Assembly (NCBI RefSeq): GCF_000718305.1
Contig: NZ_JOFQ01000007.1
Span: 248,001 to 312,000, forward strand
Origin: Streptomyces niger
GTDB lineage: Bacteria > Actinomycetota > Actinomycetes > Streptomycetales > Streptomycetaceae
Length of the DNA stretch: 64,000 bases
Reading direction: 5' to 3'
A program made the translations under genes and the position numbers. Positions 17,651 through 26,156 of the stretch are shown here, one piece after another. Positions within the stretch are counted from its first letter, which is position 1. Every line of letters starts with the position of its first letter. The notes beneath the pieces were generated by a model that was not told the DNA's origin, did no database searches, and saw only the letters and a list, made by a program, of their open reading frames with translations.

Positions 17651-17683
17651 AAAGGGGTCACGGGCCGCGCCCGTGGCCCCTTT
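17651..17683 (-). terminator. terminator-like hairpin of the sigma-like membrane protein gene
   Basis: AAAGGGG-t-CACGGGC (17651 on) pairs with GCCCGTG-g-CCCCTTT (to 17683) with one mismatch. It begins 30 nt after the stop of the gene at 17713-19698 and, read on the minus strand, ends in a short A/T run. Confidence 0.65.
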
Positions 17684-17712
17684 AGCGCTCCCGCTCCCAC
17701 GCCCGCTCCGGC

Positions 17713-19698
17713 TCAGTGCAGCGCCGTGAACCTGCCGCCGTCCGGCAGCCGCGCCGACAGCCGCGCGTGCGCGCCCGCCGCCGCCCGCACCGCCAGCAGC
17801 CGGCCCTTCGTACGGCCGGCCACCCCGCCGTCCGCCGTCACCCCGCGCACCTTCCCGCTGCCCGCCGCGACCAGCCACCAGTGCCCGGCCGCCGACTTCC
17901 ACAACACCCCGGCCAGCGCGTGCGGCGACCGCGGCCCGCAGGCCCGGCCGCCCTCCGCGCGGGCCGCCACCGCGCCCGGCGGATGGCGGCGCGCGCGCGG
18001 CCCGTCGTCGCCGCCGCCGTCACCTGCCACCGGCGCCTGGAACTGCGCCATCGTCCGGCTGCCCGGCCCGCGCCAGGTCTCGGCGCGGATGCACAGCCAC
18101 GTCGCCGTCCCGCCGCGCTCCGGCAGCCGCTGGCGCGCGTACTCCCAGGCGTTCACCTCCCGCACGCCCAGCGCCCGGACGGCCGGCAGCCGGCAGGCCG
18201 TCCGCGCCCACGCGGTCCGCGCCGCCCGCCCCGTCGGCTCGTCCGCGCGGCCCGGCTGCCCGTACGTCAGCCGGGCCGGGGTCAGCTCGCCGAGATCGGT
18301 GTAGAGGCGCCCGGCCATCGTCAGCGCGGGCCAGCGGGTGCAGGACGGCCCGGGCGCCGGTGCGGGGGCGGTCACGCCGTCCGCCGTGCGGGGCAGCGCC
18401 GAGGCCCGCCCCTCCGGGCCGCCGGCGAGGTCCGCGCGCGTCACCTCGCGGACCCAAGGAGCCGTCAGATAACGCACGTTGCCGTCCGTGCGGCTGACCA
18501 CCAGCGCCGCGGCGCCGGCCGTGTCCGCGCCGTCCGTGCGCGCGAAGTCCAGCACCGCGCCGCCGCCCGGACCGGCCACCGGCTCCGCGTACCGCACCAC
18601 GCGCAGCCCGTCGTACAGCAGCACCACGGCCGCCCGGTCCACCTCGCCCGCGTACAGCAGCTGCGCGGGCCCCGCCGCGGGCCCGGTCGGGGTGCCGGGC
18701 GTCGCGGAGACCTGCACCCGGTCGCCGGGACGGGCCCAGGCGGCCAGCGCGCGGCGCAGCAGGGCCGTGTCGTGCGACCGGCCGCCACGCGCCGGCCAGA
18801 CGGAGAAGTCCTCCCGCGCCGCGGTCCGCCAGGCGTCACCGGGGGCGCGGGTCAACTCGCCCGGATCCAGCGCCGCTTCGGCCGCGGCGTTGCGTGCGTA
18901 CGGCGGCGTCGCGGCCCCGTCCCGACCCCAGCCGTCGCCCGGGAGCGCCAGCAGCGCCCCGCACACCACCGCGGCGACGCCTGCGGCCAGCGCGACGCGG
19001 ACGTGCTGCCGCCGCCGGATCAGATCCGTCGGCCGCGCCTGCAGGGAGCAGGGGTCGAACTCGGCGGAGTCCAGCAGCGATCCGTCCCGGCTGCCCGCCG
19101 GGGCCGCGGCGCCGTCCGCCTCGGCCAGCGCGTCCCGCGGCTCCGCCACGCCCACCGCCGCCAGCACCCGCCGCACCTCGCGGTCGCCCATGCCCTCCAG
19201 GCCGCGCAGTGCGTACGCCGCGCGGGCCGGGGCCGACAGGGCGGAGAGCGCCTGGTCCAGGGCGAGTTCGTCGGCGCCGCCGGAGCGCGGGAAGAGCCGC
19301 AGCCCCCACACCTGGGGGAGCGGCGGCGGGAGCTGGGGGAGCGGCAGCCGCAGGCGCCCGAGCCGCAGCGCCGGGCGGTCGGCGGCGAGCGCCGCGCGCA
19401 GCACGCGCTGCCGGACGAAGGCGTAGCCCGGGTCCGGCGCGGGCCGGCCGTCGGCGCGCTGCGGGGGCAGCACGGTCCCCTCGGCGCCGGTGCGGTGCCG
19501 GGGGAGAGCCCGCTGGGTGACGGCGTGCGCGGTGAGCACCCGGCGGTTGCGGCCGAGGCGGGGCGGCAGGACCAGGTAGGCCAGCCGGACCAGCCGGGGA
19601 TAGTGCTCCACGAGCGCGGCTTCCGCCTGTTCGACGTCGATGACGCCGAGCGGGGAGGTGCGGTCCGGTGGCGGGGTTATTGCCTGCTGCTGCTCCAC
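17713..19698 (-). CDS. sigma-70-like N-terminal domain fused to one membrane helix and an extracytoplasmic domain
   Basis: 661-residue protein of unknown function. The N-terminal ~190 residues resemble ECF sigma regions (VEQAEAALVEHYPRLVRLAYLVLP; LDQALSALSAPARAAYALRGLEGMGDREVRRVLAAVGV). A single hydrophobic segment (VRVALAAGVAAVVCGALLAL, about 230-250) follows. The remaining ~400 residues, rich in Ala/Gly/Pro with several Cys and Trp, should be outside the cell. GTG 19698 is the start; no strong Shine-Dalgarno is seen. A related protein may be conserved in Streptomyces, but I cannot name it. Whether the sigma-like part still contacts RNA polymerase is unclear. Confidence 0.7.
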   Translation of the reverse strand: MEQQQAITPPPDRTSPLGVIDVEQAEAALVEHYPRLVRLAYLVLPPRLGRNRRVLTAHAVTQRALPRHRTGAEGTVLPPQRADGRPAPDPGYAFVRQRVLRAALAADRPALRLGRLRLPLPQLPPPLPQVWGLRLFPRSGGADELALDQALSALSAPARAAYALRGLEGMGDREVRRVLAAVGVAEPRDALAEADGAAAPAGSRDGSLLDSAEFDPCSLQARPTDLIRRRQHVRVALAAGVAAVVCGALLALPGDGWGRDGAATPPYARNAAAEAALDPGELTRAPGDAWRTAAREDFSVWPARGGRSHDTALLRRALAAWARPGDRVQVSATPGTPTGPAAGPAQLLYAGEVDRAAVVLLYDGLRVVRYAEPVAGPGGGAVLDFARTDGADTAGAAALVVSRTDGNVRYLTAPWVREVTRADLAGGPEGRASALPRTADGVTAPAPAPGPSCTRWPALTMAGRLYTDLGELTPARLTYGQPGRADEPTGRAARTAWARTACRLPAVRALGVREVNAWEYARQRLPERGGTATWLCIRAETWRGPGSRTMAQFQAPVAGDGGGDDGPRARRHPPGAVAARAEGGRACGPRSPHALAGVLWKSAAGHWWLVAAGSGKVRGVTADGGVAGRTKGRLLAVRAAAGAHARLSARLPDGGRFTALH

Positions 19699-19764
19699 GT
19701 TCCGTAGAACGAGTGATTCATGGGATGGTCACGTTGACCGCCCCGGCTCTGCGCGGTCCTCGGG

Positions 19765-20001
19765 TCAGCGCTGGCGGTCGAGGTCGAACTCGCCGTCCCG
19801 GGCGCCCAGCACGAAGGCGCGCCACTCGCCCTCGGTGTACCGCAGCACCACGTCGGGGTCGGTGGAGTTGCGCATGGCCACGGCGCCGCGCTCCAGGAAC
19901 GCGATCTCCACGGCCTCCTCGGCGTCGCCGGGGGCGCGCTGCCAGACGGCGTCGGAGATGTCGAGGGCGTAGAGCCACTCCTTCTCGGCTGCGGCGCTCA
20001 T
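19765..20001 (-). CDS. DUF397 domain protein
   Basis: 78-residue protein from ATG 20001, with a GAGGAG-type Shine-Dalgarno about 10 nt upstream. DUF397-like features are WQRAPGDAEEAVEIAFLERGAVAMRNSTDPD and a C-terminal EWRAFVLGARDGEFD. These small actinobacterial proteins usually accompany a helix-turn-helix partner of the same family of regulators; no such partner lies next to it here. The sigma-like membrane protein gene follows on the same strand after 66 nt. Confidence 0.88.
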   Translation of the reverse strand: MSAAAEKEWLYALDISDAVWQRAPGDAEEAVEIAFLERGAVAMRNSTDPDVVLRYTEGEWRAFVLGARDGEFDLDRQR

Positions 20002-20080
20002 GCGGTGCACTCCTCGCGATAGCCCGGACGGTACGGAGGTCAGCGTACGCCGCACGGGCCGGCCACGGGGAGCGAACGGA

Positions 20081-20113
20081 CGACCCCGGACAGTGCCGCA
20101 CCGTCCGGGGTCG
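20081..20113 (-). terminator. terminator of the GH89 gene
   Basis: Perfect 11-bp stem CGACCCCGGAC (20081-20091) and GTCCGGGGTCG (20103-20113) with an 11-nt loop, 23 nt after the stop of the gene ending at 20136. Confidence 0.65.
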
Positions 20114-20135
20114 CCGCCGCATTTCCGACGGTGTG

Positions 20136-23100
20136 TCAGTCCGTCCGCCAGTCGCTGAACTCCGCCCGGCCGCGGGCGCCCGAGCCGCCGTTGGCCGCCG
20201 TCATGTGCAGGCCGGCGTCCTGCGTGGCGGCCGTGCCGGGCACGGTGGCGGTGGCCACGGTCCGCCAGGTGGCGCCGTCGTCCGTGGAGAACTCGCCCTT
20301 GAACGCGCCGCCCGCGTCGCGGGAGAGCCGCAGCGTCACCGGCGCCTTGACGCCCGTCACGCGGTCGTAGCGGTCCAGCGTGCCGTCGCCGTCGGTGTCG
20401 TAGGACAGTGCGACGCCGTTGTCCGGCGTGACGGAGAGGTTCACGAACCCCGTCGAGTTTCCGGCGCCCAGGCTGTTGCGGACGACGATCCCGGCCCGTG
20501 CCCACGGCCCGCTCGCGGACTGCTCGGTGACCTTCACCGTCACCGAGCCGCCTGCGCGCAGGGCCCCCGGGCGGTAGACGGCGCCGAACTCGGCGGTGGC
20601 CTTCCACAGGTCGGTGCCGGCGCCGTCGATGGCGAACCGCCCGTCCAGTTGACCGAAAACCGCCTCGTTGGTGGTGACCGTGCGCAGCTCCTCGTCCAGC
20701 GGTCCGGCCACGAAGAGCGAGCCGGACTGCACCGCCGAGACCGCCGTCTCGCCCTTCGGCCCGTAACTCACCGTCAGTTCGTACGGCATCGGCTTGAGCG
20801 GCGACGTCAGTGGCTCGGCGGGTGCCGCGATCCGCCAGTCGACGTCTCCCTTGCCGCCGGCCGGTATCGACGGCAGCGAGACGGGGCCGCGGTCCTCGGC
20901 GTCCAGCCCGCTCAGCGCGAAGTCCACCCGGCCGGTGTCCCGCAGCCCGCTGAGGTTGTGCAGGGTCGCGGTGAGGGTGGTCGCGCCGCCCGGCTCCATG
21001 GTGGCGGGCTCGGCGGCGACGACGACCCGGCCCTGGTACGGGGCCCTGGCGAGCACGTCGTACACCTTCCGGGCGGTGCGGTAGGCGTCGGTGGTGGGGC
21101 GCAGCGGGTAGTCCTTGCGCTCCCGCGTCCACGGCTCCTCGATCGCGTACCAGTCGAACGTCTTCGGCTTCCGGTCGGCGGCGAGCGCGTCCTCCAGCTC
21201 GTCGAGGTACCGCTGCCACTGCGGGAGGTGGAAGTCGCCGATCAGACCGTGCCAGTCGCGGTTGGCGTAGTTGGCGAGCTTCCCGCCGTCCACGGTGGCC
21301 CGGTCCGCCCAGGTCGTGATCAGCACCCGCGCGGTGCGCTCCAGCTGCGCCTGCTCCTTTGCGCCGGTCGCCATCCGCTTGGCGGCGTCCAGCCAGGGAC
21401 CGAGGAGGAAGTGGCGGTGCGCGCCGGTCATGTCCTCGCTCAGCCGCATGAGTTGCAGCCACAGCTTGGCGAGCTTGCGGAAGGCGTCCAAGTCCTTGCG
21501 CTTGTACGCGTCCTGGAGCTGGGGGATCAGCTGCCAGGAGCGATTCGCCAGGGCCTGCCGGGCCAGGTCGGTCAGGTCCAGGCGGTAGGCGTCGCTGTTG
21601 CGCAGCGCGGGCCGGACGCCCAGCAGCGCGGCGAACGCGACGTCGAACCGGCCCAGATCGAATGCGGGCGTGTGGGTGGCGTAGTGCGTGCCGGACCGGG
21701 CCGACAGGGACGGGCGCGCCGCGAAGATCGAGTCGTGCGGACGGCCGTCCTTGCTGCTGATCTCGTACGCGCTCTCCCGGAGCGCCGCGAACGTCGCCCG
21801 GGCCTTGGCGTCCCGGCCGCCGTACCGCGCGTCCGCGTACCCCTCGAACCACGACGTGCGGTCCACCGGATCGTCCCGCCAGGCCAGCTCGCTGAACAGC
21901 TCGAACGCGGCCGGGTCGCGCTCGGCGGCCTCGGCCATGTACGCCGTGCCGACCAGCTTGCTGCCCTTCTTGTCCCGCCATGTGGTGAATCGCTCGGACC
22001 ACATGTGGGTCTTGGCCCCTATGGTCGTCCGGCCGCCGAAGTTGGGGATGGTGCCGAACGCGTACGGGACGTCGCCCCAGTCCGCCTCCCGGTCCTTGAC
22101 GGTCTCCAGGTCGGAGAGGCCGTCCACAATCAGCAGGTGCTTGTGGTCGACGGCGTCCAGCAGGTCGCGCCGCGGGTTCTCCTGCCAGCCGAGGATCACC
22201 CAGACGGCGTCCTTGTGCGCGGCCAGCATCGCCTTCTCCACGGCCTTCGCCGCGGCCGGCACCGGCACGTCGCCGGGGTCGCCGCCCTCGTGCAGCAGGT
22301 CCATCTTGAAGTGCCGGACGGTCCCGAAGACCTCCTTCTGGTGGCGGTAGAAGGACCGCGCCACCTTCCCGAAGACCGCGGTACGCGGGTCCAGCCAGTC
22401 CGGGCGCTTCAGGCCCGACCAGGTGCCCTGCGGCACGACCCGGGCGCCCGGGTTGCGCTTCACGAAGCCGTCCGGGACGGTGCCGAAGTAGCCCGGCAGG
22501 ACCGGATGCATCCCCAGCGACCGCAGCCGGTCGGCGATCCGGCGGCCCAGCGCGGTGCGCTTGGCGAGCAGCGCCTTGCTGACCGGGCCGCCGTAGCCGC
22601 TCATGTTCTGCAGCAGCCACCACGGCTGGTGGGTGGGGGCCGGCAGCCAGGCCCGCGCCTCGGCGTCGGAGTACCCGAAGTCCTGGAGCAGCCGGTGGTA
22701 CACGGCCTCCGAGCCCGCGGTGACCAGCACCTCGTTCACGCCGTGCAGCGCGAGGACGTCGATGGTGCGCTCCCAGTGCGCCCAGTCGGCGTACGGCGCG
22801 GTGTAGCCGTCGTGCGTGTCGTTGAGCGCGAAGCGGTGCGCGAGTTTCGTGGCGCGTTCCAGCGGTGCCTTGGGCGCGGGGAGCTTCGCGGGGAGGTTCA
22901 GCTGCTCGCCGGCCCAGGAGATGTGGGCCCGGCAGACGTACTTGAGGTACCAGTTGACGCCGGTCAGCATCGCGGCGGGACTGGTGCCGGCGACCTCGAT
23001 GCGGCCGGGGGAGCCGGTGACGCGGAACCGCTCGGAGGTGCCGGCGGCTCGTTTCTGCGGGGTGAGGCGGAACTGGTCGGCGTGGCGGGGGAGGAGGCGC

Positions 23101-23288
23101 TGGAGCGCGGCGCGCGCGGGTGCGGTGTCGAAGAGAGCTGCGAGGGGGGAGCGGCCCGTAGGGCCCGCGGGGCGCGCCGGCTCCGGTACGGCGGAGGCGG
23201 CCATGGCGGGGGTATGCCCGCCGACCACGGCGGCGACACCCAGGGCGCCGGCGGTACCCAACACGTTGCGTCTGGTGACGTGGCTCAC
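20136..23288 (-). CDS. exported alpha-N-acetylglucosaminidase (NAGLU-type, GH89)
   Basis: 1050-residue secreted glycosidase that should remove terminal alpha-linked N-acetylglucosamine from glycans. A twin-arginine signal (TRRNVLGTAGALGVAAVVGG) is followed by AMAAS cleavage. The NAGLU N-terminal domain precedes a TIM barrel with NMSGYGGPVSK, PVLPGYFGTVPDGFV, DLLHEGGDPGD and TIPNFGGRTTIGAK. A helical C-domain follows. After about residue 720 come extra beta modules: a NEW3-like domain (ATMEPGGATTLTATLHNLSG) and a C-terminal concanavalin-like region. GTG 23288 with GTGGGGG upstream is preferred; GTG 23300 would add four residues. The nearest neighbours give no pathway clue. Confidence 0.88.
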   Translation of the reverse strand: MSHVTRRNVLGTAGALGVAAVVGGHTPAMAASAVPEPARPAGPTGRSPLAALFDTAPARAALQRLLPRHADQFRLTPQKRAAGTSERFRVTGSPGRIEVAGTSPAAMLTGVNWYLKYVCRAHISWAGEQLNLPAKLPAPKAPLERATKLAHRFALNDTHDGYTAPYADWAHWERTIDVLALHGVNEVLVTAGSEAVYHRLLQDFGYSDAEARAWLPAPTHQPWWLLQNMSGYGGPVSKALLAKRTALGRRIADRLRSLGMHPVLPGYFGTVPDGFVKRNPGARVVPQGTWSGLKRPDWLDPRTAVFGKVARSFYRHQKEVFGTVRHFKMDLLHEGGDPGDVPVPAAAKAVEKAMLAAHKDAVWVILGWQENPRRDLLDAVDHKHLLIVDGLSDLETVKDREADWGDVPYAFGTIPNFGGRTTIGAKTHMWSERFTTWRDKKGSKLVGTAYMAEAAERDPAAFELFSELAWRDDPVDRTSWFEGYADARYGGRDAKARATFAALRESAYEISSKDGRPHDSIFAARPSLSARSGTHYATHTPAFDLGRFDVAFAALLGVRPALRNSDAYRLDLTDLARQALANRSWQLIPQLQDAYKRKDLDAFRKLAKLWLQLMRLSEDMTGAHRHFLLGPWLDAAKRMATGAKEQAQLERTARVLITTWADRATVDGGKLANYANRDWHGLIGDFHLPQWQRYLDELEDALAADRKPKTFDWYAIEEPWTRERKDYPLRPTTDAYRTARKVYDVLARAPYQGRVVVAAEPATMEPGGATTLTATLHNLSGLRDTGRVDFALSGLDAEDRGPVSLPSIPAGGKGDVDWRIAAPAEPLTSPLKPMPYELTVSYGPKGETAVSAVQSGSLFVAGPLDEELRTVTTNEAVFGQLDGRFAIDGAGTDLWKATAEFGAVYRPGALRAGGSVTVKVTEQSASGPWARAGIVVRNSLGAGNSTGFVNLSVTPDNGVALSYDTDGDGTLDRYDRVTGVKAPVTLRLSRDAGGAFKGEFSTDDGATWRTVATATVPGTAATQDAGLHMTAANGGSGARGRAEFSDWRTD

Positions 23289-23599
23289 GCATGCCCCCAC
23301 TGCTCGGCAGTATCAACGGTTACGTGCGAGGGAAAACGCTAACGGTCGATCAGCTCGTAACCAAGGATGCTGATACGACCAGAACGCGCCGAATGTCGCT
23401 GCTGTGGGCCGGTGGAGTGAATGGGGGCGCGCGTGCTCGCGGGCACGCGTGTGTCCGCGGCGCCGGACGTTGGCCGGGCCCTTCGGGGGCCAGTGTTCGG
23501 CGGTTTCTTACCCGCGCTCCTCCTGGGCTTCACGCGACGGGGCGGCGGGCGGGGGAACAGTCGACCGGGCGGACCCCGCTCAACCGGATCGGAGCTGTC
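23289..23599. other. divergent intergenic region without a gene
   Basis: 311 nt between the GH89 gene and the GNAT acyltransferase gene, carrying both promoters. It holds CGCGTG (23437-23442) facing CACGCG about 8 nt later as a short inverted repeat. I searched for PHO-box-like GTTCACC repeats, expected if the lipid genes were phosphate controlled, and saw none. Confidence 0.5.
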
Positions 23600-24391
23600 A
23601 TGTCCACATCTCTTCCGACGACGACACCGTACCCGCAAGCCCGTCCCACGCCGCGCGTCCCCGCCGCGTACACCACCGCCATCGCCGACTCCACCGCGCA
23701 GATCCGCGCCGCGCAGCGGCTGCGTCACCTGGTCTTCGGCGAGGAGATGGGCGCCACCCTGCACTCCCCGCTGCCCGGCCACGACATCGACGACCACGAC
23801 GACCTCGCGGACCACCTGATCGTGACCGAAACCGCGACGGGCGACGTGGTCGGCACCTACCGGCTGCTGCCGCCGGGCCGCAGCGAACGGCTCTACTCCG
23901 ACGGCGAGTTCGACCTCGCCGCGCTGGCCGACCTGCGCCCCTCGCTCATCGAGGCCGGCCGCTCCTGCGTCCACCCCGACCACCGCACCGGCGCCGTCAT
24001 CAACCAGATGTGGGCCGCCCTCGCCCGCTACACCCTGCTCTCCGGCCACCGCTACCTCGCCGGCTGCGCCTCCGTCCCGCTCGCCGACGGCGGGCAGTGC
24101 GCCCGGGCCGCCTGGGAGCTGGGCCGGACCAAGCACGCCGCGCCCGAGGAGCTGCGCGTACGGCCGCTCTGCCCCTGGCTGCCGGACGCGGGAACCCGGC
24201 CCGCCGCGACCGGTGCCGCCGCCTACGCGCAACTGCCGCCCCTGCTCCGCGGCTACCTGCGGGTGGGCGCCTGGGTGTGCGGGGCGCCCGCGCACGACCC
24301 CGAGTTCGACGTGGCCGACTTCTTCGTGGTGCTGGACATGGACCGGCTGAGCGACCGGTACCGGCGCTTCTTCCTGGGCGACCAGCGGTGA
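23600..24391 (+). CDS. GNAT N-acyltransferase, OlsB-like (ornithine lipid first step)
   Basis: 263-residue acyltransferase of the Acetyltransf_5 type. Diagnostic features: RLRHLVFGEEMGA, DDHDDLADHLIVTETATGDVVGTYRLLPP, IEAGRSCVHPDHRTGAVI and a C-terminal FDVADFFVVLDMDRL. Family members form the amide between a 3-hydroxy fatty acid and ornithine, or related acyl transfers. ATG 23600 has GGAG 5 nt upstream. The stop overlaps the GTG of the following PlsC-family gene (GTGA). This pair has the olsB-olsA layout of ornithine lipid synthesis, which is the basis for the functional call; ornithine specificity itself cannot be read. Confidence 0.8.
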   Translation: MSTSLPTTTPYPQARPTPRVPAAYTTAIADSTAQIRAAQRLRHLVFGEEMGATLHSPLPGHDIDDHDDLADHLIVTETATGDVVGTYRLLPPGRSERLYSDGEFDLAALADLRPSLIEAGRSCVHPDHRTGAVINQMWAALARYTLLSGHRYLAGCASVPLADGGQCARAAWELGRTKHAAPEELRVRPLCPWLPDAGTRPAATGAAAYAQLPPLLRGYLRVGAWVCGAPAHDPEFDVADFFVVLDMDRLSDRYRRFFLGDQR

Positions 24392-25245
24392 GCGCCCACA
24401 GCGCGGCCCCCGGCGCCGCCCGGCCCGGCGTCTGGGACACCCTCTCCACCTGCACGTCCGGCTGCATCGCGCACGGCGCGCCCCGGGTGCCGCTCGCCGG
24501 GACCGCGCGCCGCGCCGCGTCCTTCGCGCACGTTCTGCTGCGGGCCGCGGCCGACCGGGACCGGCTCGCCGAACCCGGCCGGCTGCGGCGCCACGCCCGC
24601 GCCGCACTCGGCGCGCTGGAGGTGGCGCTCGCCCACGAAGGCCCGCTGCTGACGGTCGGGCCGGAGGAGGCCGGCGGCGCCGCCCGGACCGGCACGCTCG
24701 TCGTCGCCAACCACATCTCCTGGCTCGACATCCTCGCGCTGCTCGCCGTCGAACCGGTCCCCATGCTCGCCAAACGCGAGGTCGCCGGCTGGCCCGTCAT
24801 GGGCCCGCTCGCCCGGCGCGCCGGCACCCGCTTCCTCGACCGCGGCAGTCCGCGCGCCCTGCCGCTCGCGGTGGCCGACCTCGCGGCGGCGCTGCGCGGC
24901 GGCCGGTCGGTGGTGGTCTACCCGCAGGCCACGACGTGGTGTTCGGCGACCGACGGGGACTTCCGGCGGGCCACGTTCCAGGCGGCCGTCGACGCGGGCG
25001 CGCCGGTACGGCCGGTCACCGTCCAGTACCTGCAGCACGGCACGCCCTCCACGGTGGCCTCCTTCGTCGGCGAGGAGGATCTGGCGTCCTCGCTGCGCCG
25101 GGTGCTCGCGGCGGGCGGGCTCACCGCCCGGGTCACGGTGCACGCGCCGCTGCTGCCGGACGGCCGGGACCGGCGGGAACTGGCGGCCGCCGCCCAATCG
25201 GTGGTGCTCGGCCGCCGGTACCGGGAGCCGGCCCGCCACGTGTGA
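24388..25245 (+). CDS. PlsC-family 1-acyl-sn-glycerol-3-phosphate acyltransferase, OlsA-like
   Basis: 285-residue acyltransferase expected to esterify the hydroxyl of lyso-ornithine lipid. The catalytic block NHISWLD (His about 109) is intact and FLDRGSP is present. The substrate-binding block that is normally FPEGTTW reads YPQATTW (about 178-184): Glu has become Gln and Gly has become Ala. Translation is coupled to the GNAT gene by GTGA. The unusual block might mean altered acceptor choice or reduced activity; the rest of the fold, including ATFQAAVDAGAPVRPV, looks intact. Confidence 0.82.
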   Translation: MSAHSAAPGAARPGVWDTLSTCTSGCIAHGAPRVPLAGTARRAASFAHVLLRAAADRDRLAEPGRLRRHARAALGALEVALAHEGPLLTVGPEEAGGAARTGTLVVANHISWLDILALLAVEPVPMLAKREVAGWPVMGPLARRAGTRFLDRGSPRALPLAVADLAAALRGGRSVVVYPQATTWCSATDGDFRRATFQAAVDAGAPVRPVTVQYLQHGTPSTVASFVGEEDLASSLRRVLAAGGLTARVTVHAPLLPDGRDRRELAAAAQSVVLGRRYREPARHV

Positions 25246-25307
25246 CGCCGCCCGGTGCGGCCACCCGGGAGTCGGCGGGCCCCGCCCGGGTGACAGGATG
25301 GCGGCCC

Positions 25308-26087
25308 GTGACCTCCGATGCCCGCCCGCCGTTCCGCGCCGTGCGCGCCGCGCTCTTCGCGGCCGTGTGCGTGGTGCTGGCGGCGGCCGGGCACGCGGCC
25401 ATGTCCGGGCACGGCATCCCGCCCGGTGTGCTGGGCGCGGCCCTCGCCGTCGTCGGCGCGGCGGCCTGGCTCGCCGCGGGCCGGCAGCGCGGCCTGCCCG
25501 CCATCACCGGCGGCGTGCTGACCGTACAGGCCGCCCTCCACCTGGCCTTCGCCGCCGCACAGGGCCCCGGGGCCGCGCACGCGGCCGGCGCCCCGATGAC
25601 CTGCGGCATGTCCGGTACGGCCGGGACGCACGGCGCCATGGGGGCGCACGGCGTCATGGGCATGCACGGGATGACGGGCATGCCCGGTGCGACAGGCGCG
25701 CACGCCGCTCACGGCATGGGCGCCGGGCACGGCATGGGCGCCGGGCACGGTATGGGCGCCGGGCACGACATGGCAGGCGGGATGTCCGTCGGCATGACGG
25801 CCGCGCACCTCCTCGCCGCCCTACTCTGCGCGCTCTGGCTCCGGCACGGCGAGGCCGCCTTCTTTCAACTGCTGCGGTGCGTGGCGGCGCTGGCCTTCCG
25901 GGCGCTGCGGCTGCTCGTCGCGGTCTGCCGCGGGCCGGCGCCGGACCGCCGGGTACGCGTCCCGGCCCGTACCCGGCCGCGCGTGCCCCGCTGGGAACTG
26001 CTCACCGACGCCGTCAGCCGGCGCGGCCCGCCATGGGGCGCGGTGCTCCGTATCACCGCGCCCGCCGGACCGCCCCTGCCCTGCTGA
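25308..26087 (+). CDS. His/Met-rich integral membrane protein, probable copper-associated
   Basis: 259-residue membrane protein of unknown family. Three hydrophobic segments fill residues about 10-90. Residues about 96-164 are a Gly/Met/His-rich stretch with repeats of HGMGAG and several MxxxH and HGM units, a pattern typical of copper(I) ligands. A fourth helix follows (AAHLLAALLCALWL) and then an Arg/Pro-rich tail. GTG 25308 is used; GTG 25290 in frame is possible. The next gene, a PepSY membrane protein, also carries a His-rich insert, which supports a shared metal function. Confidence 0.7.
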   Translation: MTSDARPPFRAVRAALFAAVCVVLAAAGHAAMSGHGIPPGVLGAALAVVGAAAWLAAGRQRGLPAITGGVLTVQAALHLAFAAAQGPGAAHAAGAPMTCGMSGTAGTHGAMGAHGVMGMHGMTGMPGATGAHAAHGMGAGHGMGAGHGMGAGHDMAGGMSVGMTAAHLLAALLCALWLRHGEAAFFQLLRCVAALAFRALRLLVAVCRGPAPDRRVRVPARTRPRVPRWELLTDAVSRRGPPWGAVLRITAPAGPPLPC

Positions 26088-26156
26088 CGACCGGGCCGGG
26101 ACACGGCCGCGGCGCGGACATTCCGCATGTTCGCCGCTGAAAGGTGAAGCCTCACC

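Noticed and set aside
19668..23342. 1224-codon open frame antisense to the GH89 gene
   Set aside because: No domain or signal; the opposite strand encodes a complete, recognisable enzyme and a DUF397 protein.
23289..23599. PHO box controlling the ornithine-lipid-type genes
   Set aside because: No pair of GTTCACC-like direct repeats could be found in the spacer.
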